64,000 nt of DNA from Flavobacteriales bacterium (GTDB lineage Bacteria > Bacteroidota > Bacteroidia > UBA10329), in the NCBI GenBank assembly GCA_016124845.1, contig WGMW01000008.1:1-64000 (forward strand). The letters run 5' to 3'. The position numbers and the translations under genes were made by a program. Below are positions 1 through 7,900 of the stretch, piece by piece. Within the stretch, counting starts at the first letter, position 1; each line of letters opens with the position of its first letter. The notes under the pieces are model-generated. The model was not told where the DNA came from and ran no database searches. It saw only the letters and a list, made by a program, of their open reading frames with translations.

Positions 1-94
1 TCTTCTTGCCTTGCATCTACCGAAGGTCGGACCGACCGCGCAAAAAGTCAAGATCATGGAAAACTGAGTTTTCAACAGGTATATTTGGGTTGTG

Positions 95-222
95 CAACGG
101 GCACAATGCCTAAAAGTATTGCGTGGGACGGTACGTCAGTCGGGCTCAGTTTCATTCTGCTGCGTTACCGTATCTCGAAAACTCAGTAGTTTCAAAACGC
201 AATACTTTTAGGCGCACCGTTG
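95..222. repeat. attC-like imperfect hairpin
   Basis: Seen in sequence: the 16-base arm gcctaaaagtattgcg at 108-123 is exactly complementary to 198-213, and an outer pair CAACGG (95-100) / CCGTTG (217-222) brackets it, separated by an asymmetric internal bulge (7 versus 3 bases). A short outer stem, a bulge and a longer inner stem around a variable loop is the general layout of integron attC recombination sites, and the outer boxes carry AAC and GTT at roughly expected places. They do not match the full RYYYAAC/GTTRRRY consensus. An alternative is a MITE or REP-type palindrome. No integrase is visible in the window. Confidence 0.45.
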
Positions 223-242
223 GCGTGCATTGCGAAAACTAA

Positions 243-749
243 TTGAAGCATCTATCATTCATATTGTCAGGAGTATTCTTGTTCTGCACTTTAAGTGCAT
301 CTGGTCAAATCGACAAAAGGAGCTTGAATGGCGAAAAGTCAGGGGTTGTTAGAATGAAGGACATCTCGGACGATGAATTGGTAAGTTTCAAATCTGGAAA
401 CCACATCATTACATTCAATTTCGTTGACATAACGCAGAGTGACACATCACTCGTTTTTCCATTTGACAGATTACCAGCGGACACATTGACTTTTAGTGAA
501 CTTGCAGACAGAACGGAACGTGCTGGAGGAGAGAACTGGGATGAATACTCACTTAAATTCAAAGTCAAATTTCTAATCGACCGTGGGTTGGTTTCCGTTT
601 ATTCGACCTTTGAAAAAAAGTGGATTAAGAAGCTTTACAGGACAGTTGTTTATCGTGGAAATTATGAAGGGACTGATTACATCTACACTCAAGATGAACG
701 TCTTGTATTCGAAGTTAATCGACCATTTATTGGATGCCCCAGCTTTTAA
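243..749 (+). CDS. small secreted protein of unknown function
   Basis: The 168-residue product starts with a plausible signal peptide (charged MKH, hydrophobic residues 4-18, cleavage near SASG-QID at residues 21-22), so it is probably exported to the periplasm or surface. I do not recognise a family in the remaining 145 residues; they are mixed alpha/beta in character, with one Cys near the C terminus. The only upstream start in frame that keeps the signal peptide is TTG at 243, which is unusual and weakens the start call. The gene sits between two copies of a 39-base repeat (105-143 and 771-809), as a mobile gene cassette would. Function unknown. Confidence 0.6.
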   Translation: MKHLSFILSGVFLFCTLSASGQIDKRSLNGEKSGVVRMKDISDDELVSFKSGNHIITFNFVDITQSDTSLVFPFDRLPADTLTFSELADRTERAGGENWDEYSLKFKVKFLIDRGLVSVYSTFEKKWIKKLYRTVVYRGNYEGTDYIYTQDERLVFEVNRPFIGCPSF

Positions 750-770
750 ATAAAACATCGACACGCCAAC

Positions 771-809
771 AATGCCTAAAATCATTGCGTGGGACGGTAC
801 GTCAGTCGG
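771..809 (+). repeat. direct repeat, second copy of 105-143
   Basis: These 39 bases match 105-143 at 37 positions, differing only in the two bases after the aatgcctaaaa start. The copies lie 666 bases apart and flank the small secreted-protein gene. The preceding bases (acgccaac) also resemble the reverse complement of 216-223. Fits repeated cassette-boundary sites, but other intergenic repeat families would look alike. Confidence 0.7.
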
Positions 810-840
810 TCTCGGTTCGGTTCTGCGCTGTCCGTGCGCG

Positions 841-931
841 GGTCAGTCCGAGTGATCTTTGATCGTATCGAGGACTGTGGGAAGGCTAACCACACACTTC
901 TCGATACGCGCTACGCGCACTCGAAGTGACC
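841..931. repeat. REP-like palindromic intergenic element
   Basis: Nested complementary arms: cgtatcgag (864-872) pairs exactly with ctcgatacg (900-908), and 841-853 pairs with 919-931 at 11 of 13 positions. The core cgcgctacgcgc is GC-rich compared with its neighbours. The ctcgatacg...actcgaagtgac theme resembles intergenic palindromes I know from other Bacteroidota genomes. No coding frame is apparent here; it lies between the two small genes of the left end. Confidence 0.55.
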
Positions 932-974
932 TAACGCATTATCTTGAGCGGAAACAGTTATAAGGCATTTAAGG

Positions 975-1469
975 ATGACAATAAAACAAACAATGAACAA
1001 TTTGAAAATATCAATTAGACTTTCAAAACTTAGCGACTTGACAGAGATGCAGAAAATGTTTGTGGACACCATTTCGACAATCTGCAAAGACGACTATTCG
1101 CCAGAACAAATTAAGGTATGGACTTCTTCCATTGAAAACACTCAACGTTGGACAGACAAATTGACTTCACAATATTTTCTTATTGCAGAGCTTGACAATA
1201 AAATTGTCGGATACGCTTCATTGGAGAATAACGACTACTTTGACTTTTTATATGTTCACAAAGACTACCAGAGACAAGGTATTGCCGACAGACTTTATTC
1301 AGAAATCGAAAAAGAAGCAATTAAGCGAAATGCAACTATTCTAAATTCAGACGTAAGCGAAACAGCAAGACGGTTTTTTGAGAAAAAGGGGTTTAAAATA
1401 ATAACACCACAGACAAACATTATCAAGGGCGTTGAAATCGTAAACTATAAAATGACCAAGACATTATGA
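975..1469 (+). CDS. GNAT family N-acetyltransferase
   Basis: A 164-residue single-domain GNAT protein that should transfer an acetyl group from acetyl-CoA to an amine on an unknown substrate. The acetyl-CoA binding motif A is visible as VHKDYQRQGIADRL (about residues 94-107, fitting Q/R-x-x-G-x-G/A), followed by the typical ETARRFFEKKGF segment of motif B (about residues 128-139). The N-terminal part (IRLSKLSDLTEMQKMF) is the usual strand-helix opening. ATG at 975 and ATG at 993 are both possible starts; the shorter version begins just before the first beta strand. The gene follows the palindromic repeats at 771-931, as if part of a cassette-like array. Substrate cannot be told. Confidence 0.85.
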   Translation: MTIKQTMNNLKISIRLSKLSDLTEMQKMFVDTISTICKDDYSPEQIKVWTSSIENTQRWTDKLTSQYFLIAELDNKIVGYASLENNDYFDFLYVHKDYQRQGIADRLYSEIEKEAIKRNATILNSDVSETARRFFEKKGFKIITPQTNIIKGVEIVNYKMTKTL

Positions 1470-1529
1470 TTTTACTTACTGAACTCCGTTCAGAACCAAT
1501 AAAAGCGACCTATAACAGCAGCTAAATCC

Positions 1530-2126
1530 CTACTTCTTCTTCTCACTTTGCTGCACCACCCCGCCTGAAACGATGAATTTCATCACTTCGGTAGAAGGCA
1601 TATCGAGAAACTCCACGTGCTCCCTGCGCACAGCCATTTGGTTACCCATAACGCCATACGAGTACGGGAAATAGACGGAGATGTAATCTTCGGAGAGCTT
1701 GAGATCCTTGAGGTCGTGGCGGGTTACAAAACCGAACTTGTACTGTTCGGGGTCGCGCTGCACCAACACTTTTACGGGCTTGCCCATCTTATCCTCCTTC
1801 CCGAAGAAAACGGTTATGAGATCCTTTACCGCAAAGTAGATGACCTTGACCAGCGGGGCGCGTTTCATCAGTTCATCGAACCACGCCACAGCCGACCGCG
1901 ACACTAAATGCGCAATGAGGTAGCCCAGCATGGCCAGCCACAGAAAGGAGAACAGCAGTCCGAAGCCGGGGATATGATACGGAAGCAGTTCGGAGAAGAG
2001 CGGTTCGAAGAGGTCATCGAGCAGCGTAACGAACCACACGATAACGAAAATGGTGACCGCAATGGGCATGATGAACAACAGCCCTTGCAGGAAATACCCG
2101 AACGCACGTCTTACAAAATTCTTCAT
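1530..2126 (-). CDS. DUF502 family membrane protein
   Basis: The 198-residue protein has two clear hydrophobic segments (about residues 10-35 and 53-75) followed by a soluble domain with the family's features: SRSAVAWFDELMKRAPLVKVIYFAVKDL and FVTRHDL. This is the DUF502 family, related to plant LIKE-COV proteins; its biochemical role is not established. It has a Lys-rich C terminus. It is probably an inner-membrane protein. It stands alone, separated from the minus-strand gene upstream by a 133-base gap containing inverted repeats. Confidence 0.85.
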   Translation of the reverse strand: MKNFVRRAFGYFLQGLLFIMPIAVTIFVIVWFVTLLDDLFEPLFSELLPYHIPGFGLLFSFLWLAMLGYLIAHLVSRSAVAWFDELMKRAPLVKVIYFAVKDLITVFFGKEDKMGKPVKVLVQRDPEQYKFGFVTRHDLKDLKLSEDYISVYFPYSYGVMGNQMAVRREHVEFLDMPSTEVMKFIVSGGVVQQSEKKK

Positions 2127-2180
2127 GGTCTATGGTGATTGTCTGCTTTCCTACACGGAAGGGTGGGTGGGTTTGTTACT

Positions 2181-2257
2181 GGTTATTGGTTATTGAGTGA
2201 TCCGAATTCGATGTACAAGTACCCTAAATAACTCAATAACCGAATAACTCAATAACT
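2181..2257. repeat. inverted and direct AT-rich repeat, possible terminator
   Basis: ggttattgagt (2188-2198) is exactly complementary to actcaataacc (2231-2241), giving an 11-bp stem with a 32-base loop, and a near-copy actcaataact follows at 2247-2257. It lies just downstream of the MmcQ-like gene on the minus strand, so it may end that transcript, although no clear T-run follows. It may simply be a short decayed repeat. Confidence 0.4.
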
Positions 2258-2259
2258 CG

Positions 2260-2643
2260 TTAAGCATCGCTTTGCATATCATCATTCGAGCTATTCTCCA
2301 ATTCTTCCTGCGTCTTTTTGGGCAAGCTACCAACCACAAGGTTGTATGAGTCCAGCACCCATTGCCGTGCCTGCTCATCGGTAATGGAACCGTCAAATAC
2401 AACGGTGTTCCAATGTTTCTTGCTCATGTGGTAACCGGGCCGTACGCCCGAGAATTCCTCGCGCAGTTCGATGGCCTTTTCGGGGTCGCATTTTGCATTG
2501 AACTGCAACGGATTGTTCTCCAACGCTGCCAAGCAGAACATCTTTCCCATCACCTTAAAAACCAGCGTGGATTCATCGAACGGAAAACCCTCCTCCACCC
2601 CTTTCAGGTTCAGACAGCATTCGCGGAGTTCTTCGATGTTCAT
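2260..2643 (-). CDS. MmcQ/YjbR family protein
   Basis: A 127-residue protein of the MmcQ/YjbR (CyaY-like fold) family. Visible family features are the opening NIEELRECCLNLKGVEEGFPFDE, the central strand VFKVMGKMFCLAAL, the NAKCDPEKAIELRE segment and the PGYHMSKKHWNTV stretch (about residues 69-81). Members have been described as double-wing DNA-binding-like proteins but a firm function is not established. The acidic tail (last 20 residues) is extra. Monocistronic or loosely linked to the genes upstream, with a 40-base gap. Confidence 0.9.
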   Translation of the reverse strand: MNIEELRECCLNLKGVEEGFPFDESTLVFKVMGKMFCLAALENNPLQFNAKCDPEKAIELREEFSGVRPGYHMSKKHWNTVVFDGSITDEQARQWVLDSYNLVVGSLPKKTQEELENSSNDDMQSDA

Positions 2644-2683
2644 GGGTTACTGATTACGGATCAATACGAATATACGAACAGGT

Positions 2684-3301
2684 TCAATGCTCCTTCAACG
2701 CACCGAAATAGCGAGTATTCATTAATTCTATATAGTCTTCAATTGAAGGAAGTCCTACTTCCATTCTCCGTTCGTTCAAACCCTCCCGATCCATTACGGG
2801 TTTTGGTTCAAAAGAGGTACTGTCAGGATTTAACGTTACCTGTGTACCATAGGTCTGCTGTTCTCCACGGTTGATGGCCAGTCTATCAAAAAGGTATGCG
2901 TAGTTAAGAGCAGGGGCATTTCCCTTATCTACCTCAATCTTCATCTGTTGAAGTACCGCTTCTTGAAATTCCACGTCCTTATCCTGATGCTGAACCAGAA
3001 GCCAAAACCTTGTGCAGCCTTCTTTGCCCACTTTATCATATCCGAGAAATCCATACTTGTGAAACAGAGCTTCTATAACTGAACCGTTCAGGCTATCGGT
3101 CAGTTGCATGTTCCTTGAAACTGTTTCCTTATCAAATCCAACCTCTCTACCATTTTCCAATTCCCTTGAAATACCTCTCCATCGCTGGTCTTCCGCAACC
3201 ATAGAATCCAATAGCGATGTGAGGGTGGAATCTACTTGTGCAACCACACTATTGCACAGAAGCATCGATACCGATATCAATATTGCATTAAGTACAGACA
3301 T
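2684..3301 (-). CDS. DUF6624-like secreted protein
   Basis: The 205-residue product has an N-terminal signal peptide (hydrophobic residues 3-20, cleavage after VVA-QVD). The rest carries features I associate with DUF6624: an early DQRWRG segment, a D-x-x-N motif, HKYGFLGYDKVGKEG, an FWLLVQHQD block and a late YLFDRLAINRGEQQTYGTQ block. Function is unknown. The start overlaps the end of the cyclase-like gene by 14 bases, implying translational coupling in a three-gene unit (nuclease, cyclase, this gene). Family call rests on motif memory. Confidence 0.75.
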   Translation of the reverse strand: MSVLNAILISVSMLLCNSVVAQVDSTLTSLLDSMVAEDQRWRGISRELENGREVGFDKETVSRNMQLTDSLNGSVIEALFHKYGFLGYDKVGKEGCTRFWLLVQHQDKDVEFQEAVLQQMKIEVDKGNAPALNYAYLFDRLAINRGEQQTYGTQVTLNPDSTSFEPKPVMDREGLNERRMEVGLPSIEDYIELMNTRYFGALKEH

Positions 3302-4034
3302 TCAGAACATAAATCACAGGCCGGCTCGGAGCAGCATCATTCTCAAAAGGAGCAACCTGCAGATTGAGCAGGTAGAGGCCATCTTTCGCTTCCTGCGGAA
3401 TGAACGCCAACTCGGTTACCGTGCAATCCATCCGAGGCGCTTCGGGATAGTTCCAAAAAGCCTTATGACCGAGCAGTTTGCCTCCATCCTCTTCCCTATC
3501 GATACTGGGTAGGTCGAGTATGAGATGGCGGCAACCGTTTGAAACCAACTTTGCCACGGTCTCATGATGCAGGTAAGGCGGATTCGTTCCCGAATACATG
3601 CGGTTGTGCTTGCTCTCGTCATTCGGTAGCGTTCGGATAATGATGGCGTCCGTTCTGGTCAGTTCTGGAAGTTGGTCAGGCATCACCACCCTGTCGCCAC
3701 CAGGCATCTCTTTCGGTTGGACCGTGATAAGTTGCGCAACGCAATGGAACTGCTTGAAATACTGGTTCACACTAAAAACCTCCTTGTCGATATGACCGAC
3801 ACATTCGGTATGCGTGCCATTGCCATGCGGGTTGAAGAAGATGTCGCGGTAATTGACCGAAGCACCTTTCTCCACCGCCCCGACCCAATCGCCCATCACG
3901 TAGGGTTCCATGGTAACGGGTTTGGCGTAATAAGCGTTCAGCTTCCCTTCCACCGAAACAGGAATGGACAGGTCGATACCTTGGGCAAGGTCGGCCGTGT
4001 ACTGTTTTCCGTTATGTGAGAGGGTCACCTTCAT
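3288..4034 (-). CDS. cyclase family protein (kynurenine formamidase-like)
   Basis: A 248-residue metal-dependent hydrolase of the putative cyclase family (PF04199), which includes kynurenine formamidase KynB. The metal-binding signature H-G-x-G-T-H with a second His six residues on is present as H70, H75 and H81. The opening DLSIPVS and the central DAIIIRT and LILDLPSIDR strands fit the fold. The canonical motif has Asp after GTH-x; here the sequence is GTHTE, a conservative change. It is translationally coupled to both neighbours: its ATG overlaps the nuclease stop by one base (TGATG), and its 3' end overlaps the DUF6624-like gene. Substrate unknown. Confidence 0.85.
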   Translation of the reverse strand: MKVTLSHNGKQYTADLAQGIDLSIPVSVEGKLNAYYAKPVTMEPYVMGDWVGAVEKGASVNYRDIFFNPHGNGTHTECVGHIDKEVFSVNQYFKQFHCVAQLITVQPKEMPGGDRVVMPDQLPELTRTDAIIIRTLPNDESKHNRMYSGTNPPYLHHETVAKLVSNGCRHLILDLPSIDREEDGGKLLGHKAFWNYPEAPRMDCTVTELAFIPQEAKDGLYLLNLQVAPFENDAAPSRPVIYVLNVCT

Positions 4035-4831
4035 CAGTTCGCCCAGGTGTTTATCCAGTCCGTGTTCTTGTCGGCCTCAACTGTATTCTCTTCTGCATCT
4101 TTCAACTCCCAAAGCAGGTCAAGGCCGCTGCGTTTCTCCACTTCGTCAATGGTTACCACTTTGGTGACCAACGCATCGTTGCGCCCACTGTTCTGATCCA
4201 TGATAAAAGCTGCATGTTCAAATGTGGATTTGCCCGTTGGCAGAATCACCACTTTCCAGTAACCGCTGGGTACCTTGTGCTCCTCGTTGGCCTTTGGCAG
4301 TGGCGGCATATCCCGTTCGTAAAGCGGACCGGTCATTACGTAAACCGTTCCGTGCTTCAGCACCAGCTCGCGCACGGCATTCTCCAACTTCACCCACGGA
4401 CCTTGGTTCAGATCCGATTTCTGGGGAGTGATGTTGCTAAGTAGATTCGTCTGCGAGGCATCCAGCGAATGCTTGAACGAACCCAACGGAGCCTGATGTC
4501 CGCGCTCGTAATCCTGTGCCGCATTGGCTCCTGAATAATCAGAGGCTTCCAAGGTCTCATCATCATCCAACCACTCTTCGGAGTGCCAGTTGCGCTCCAG
4601 TCCGAGGTCGCCATCCACTTCATGCACAGTTAGCCGATATGCGACCCAATCGGCAAACTTGGTGTCATCGTTACTGCTCAGCACGTAGATGTCGTGAAAG
4701 ATGAGATCATTGGTTGCTGGAGCCCCGTACGGAAACCCCATGAAGAAATGTTTGCAATGGATCTCGGGTCTTGTCTGCGCCATGGTGGCGACAACGGACA
4801 AACTGAGAATGAATGTGAGAACGCTCCTCAT
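4034..4831 (-). CDS. secreted DNA/RNA non-specific endonuclease
   Basis: A 265-residue beta-beta-alpha metal nuclease of the NucA/Serratia type, expected to cut DNA and RNA outside the cytoplasm. It has a signal peptide (hydrophobic residues 4-18, cleavage at MAQ). The catalytic DRGH motif appears as YERGHQAP with His112; the following LSNITPQKSDLNQGPW block supplies the Mg-binding Asn (probably N142). Glu replaces the first Asp of DRGH, a variation seen in some relatives. First gene of a coupled minus-strand trio with the cyclase and the DUF6624-like gene. Confidence 0.9.
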   Translation of the reverse strand: MRSVLTFILSLSVVATMAQTRPEIHCKHFFMGFPYGAPATNDLIFHDIYVLSSNDDTKFADWVAYRLTVHEVDGDLGLERNWHSEEWLDDDETLEASDYSGANAAQDYERGHQAPLGSFKHSLDASQTNLLSNITPQKSDLNQGPWVKLENAVRELVLKHGTVYVMTGPLYERDMPPLPKANEEHKVPSGYWKVVILPTGKSTFEHAAFIMDQNSGRNDALVTKVVTIDEVEKRSGLDLLWELKDAEENTVEADKNTDWINTWAN

Positions 4832-4870
4832 AACCGCAATTTGGGTCTAAGGTAGAATGGTGTGGTCGGA

Positions 4871-4909
4871 AATAAAGAAGCCCCGCTCATTAGTTATGAA
4901 CGGGGCTTC
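4871..4909 (-). terminator. rho-independent terminator of the 4481-residue gene
   Basis: On the minus strand, about 19 bases after the stop at 4928, a 14-bp stem with one mismatch (4877-4890 with 4896-4909) around a five-base loop is followed by TTTATT. The stem core is the GC-rich GAAGCCCCG/CGGGGCTTC. It ends transcription of the giant adhesin gene before the nuclease gene's promoter region. Confidence 0.85.
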
Positions 4910-4927
4910 CACTTTTTCAGTTCAGAA

Positions 4928-7900
4928 TTACTTCACAAGCACCAATCTTTCCTGAATGCTCCTTTCGCCATCCACCACAATGCGGAGCATGTAAACGCCA
5001 TCCGCCTCGGCAGAAAGATTCAGCATATATCGGCCGCTGAGGCCAGGCAGCTGCGCCATTTCAACCACTTGGCGACCAAGCAGATCGCGTACCTCCAACT
5101 CTACTTTAGACTGATGGTCCAACGAGTAATTGACCGTGAACATACCGGTTGATGGGTTCGGGAACACATCCATCGTCAATCCATATTCCTCAATACCTGT
5201 GGCACATGGCGAATCATCGCTATACGTGTACTCAGACGTGAAGCTGGTGAGCTCACAACCATTGGCATCTACCAGATGAACCGTGTAGTTACCGCTTTGA
5301 GTAGGACAGTAGAATGACTCTGTGGCACCTGCTATCGGAGCTCCATTGAGCGACCATTGGTATGAAACGGCTGAATCGTTTGAGCAATAAAGCACACCAT
5401 CGGAACCTGCGGTGATGGTCGGATTCTGCACATCATAGTATGATAGATACACCGTGTCCGTGTTGCTCACGCAACCATCCGCATTGACCACACTCAGCCA
5501 GTAGGTGGCCGGAGTTGAGACCGTGATACTTGGAACAGAAGCCCCTGTGCTCCAGTTGTACTGCGCATAACCAGCTGCAGCGCTCAACACAACTGCATCT
5601 CCTGGACAAACCTGAACATCGCCCGAAGGATCGATCTGAATCTCGAATGGTGCACCTTCACCGATCACCACGCTACCGACAACAGTACATCCGTTGGCAT
5701 CTGAAACTGTTACGGAGTAAGATCCCGCGGCCAACGCATTCGGATCGAATCCGCCCCAGTTCGGTGTGTATGGAGCCGTTCCGCCCGTTGTTGTGACGGT
5801 AGCTGTTCCATCGCTTCCGCTCGCACACGAGGCATCGGTTCCGGTAACCGAAACAGACATCTCCACCACATCCACAAAGAAGGTACACGTGGCCGTATTG
5901 CCGTTGTTATCCGTTGCAATGATGGTCGCGTTCAACTGAGACGTGATGGCTGAACCAGCCAAGGGCGATTGTGTCAATGTAACTGTTCCGCATGCATCGC
6001 TGGCAGTTGCCATGGCCGTGTAATCTGGAACCGTGAATTCGCAGTTGGCATCCAGGTTCAACAATTGATCGGCCGGACATGTGACCGTTGGGTTTGTGCT
6101 GTCCTCCAATGTCACATCAAATTCACAAGTGACCGAATTACCGGCATCATCAGCAACAGTGATCGTTACTGTTTGAACGCCTCCTGCGGTCAGCGAAGTT
6201 CCACTTGCCGGCACCTGCGTTATCTGAAGTGTGGCATCGCAGTTATCCGAAGCTTCCACATCACCAATGTAGTTCGCCAATGTAGCTTGGCAGTTAGCAT
6301 TCAGGGCAACTGTCTGGTTGGATGGACAGACCGTGATAACCGGATCGGTCACATCCTGCGGTAGCACCGCGAACGAACATGTGGCGGTGTTTCCATTACC
6401 GTCATCAGCAGTAAGTGTTATGGCAGTACTTGAAAGAATGAAGGTACTTGCCGGTGGGAATTGCGATACCGAAACCGTTGACCCACAGTTGTCGGCCGTG
6501 GTGGCCATTGATGTATAATCCGGCAACAGGAACTGACAGTTGGCATCCAGATCGGCCGTTTGGTTTGATGGACATGTGATGGTAGGATCCACATCATCTA
6601 TCGGAGTCACATCAAACGTACAGGTGGCATCATTTCCAAATGCATCTTCCACTGTTATGGTTACCGTGGTTCCTGCCGAAATGGTGCTACCGGCCACTGG
6701 TGACTGTGAACCGCTTACAACACCGCAGTTATCAGAATACTGCACCAACGGGCCATAATCTGGCACTTGATATTCGCAGTTGGCATTCACGGAAACCTGC
6801 TGATCGGCAGGACATGTGACCGTTGGAGGAGTATTGTCCGAAGGAATGATCTGGAACGAACAGTTAGATCCGTTTCCATTGCCATCTGATGCCGTCAGAA
6901 AGATGGTCTCGGTCTGCGCGATCAGATCTCCTGGCTGGCCACCTTGTCCACCAGATTGGCCTCCGAGTCCTTGAGTTACGATGATCTGCGAAGCGCAGTT
7001 GTCTGAAACGGTGGCAAGTCCTGTGTAATCAACCAACTCGAATGCACAGTTGGCATTGAATGTCACTTGCATATCACCAGGACAGGTTATAACCGGAGAC
7101 GTTGTATCTGCTGGAGTAATATTGAATGAACAAGAGCCTATATTTCCGTTTCCATCATCGCCAGAAAGGGTGATCTGAGCGGTACCGCTGACCAATGTTC
7201 CAGCCGCTGGGCTCTGCTGAATCACGATTGTTCCAGAGCAGTTATCCGTAGCTGTTGCAAATCCTGCATAATCTTGAATTTCAAACTGACAGTTGGAATT
7301 GAAATAGACCGACTGATCTGGTGCACAGGTCAGGTCAGGAGCAGTATGATCGGCAGGATTGACCATGAACACACAGCTGGTGGCATTTCCAGCACCATCC
7401 GTCACAGTCATCGTGATCTGGGTGGAAGTGCTGATGGCTGCTGGAGGCGCTGGCGACTGAGTTGTTGTCAGAATACTTGAACAGTTATCCGAAGATGTCA
7501 CCAAGCTTCTCATATCCGTCAGCGCATATTCGCAGTTCTGGTCGAAATCCACGTCCATATCTGCCGGACAGGTAATGTCTGGTGCGATATTGTCCTCTGG
7601 CATCACCAAGAAGACGCAACTTCCTGTATTGCCACTTTGATCGGCTGCTGTGAGAGTAACAACCGTGTTGGAGGTGAACGAAACTCCTGCCGCAGGCACT
7701 TGCGTGACCGTGAATGTAGTACTGCAATTGTCAGAAGGCGTTCCATCACCTGTATAATCTGCCAATGCAAATGCACAGTTCGAATCGAAATCGACTGTTT
7801 GATCGGATGGACAGACGATTGTCGGTGGCGTGTGGTCGGATGGAACGACATTGAACGTACAAGACGTGCTGTTTCCATTGTCATCCTCCGAAGTAAGCGT

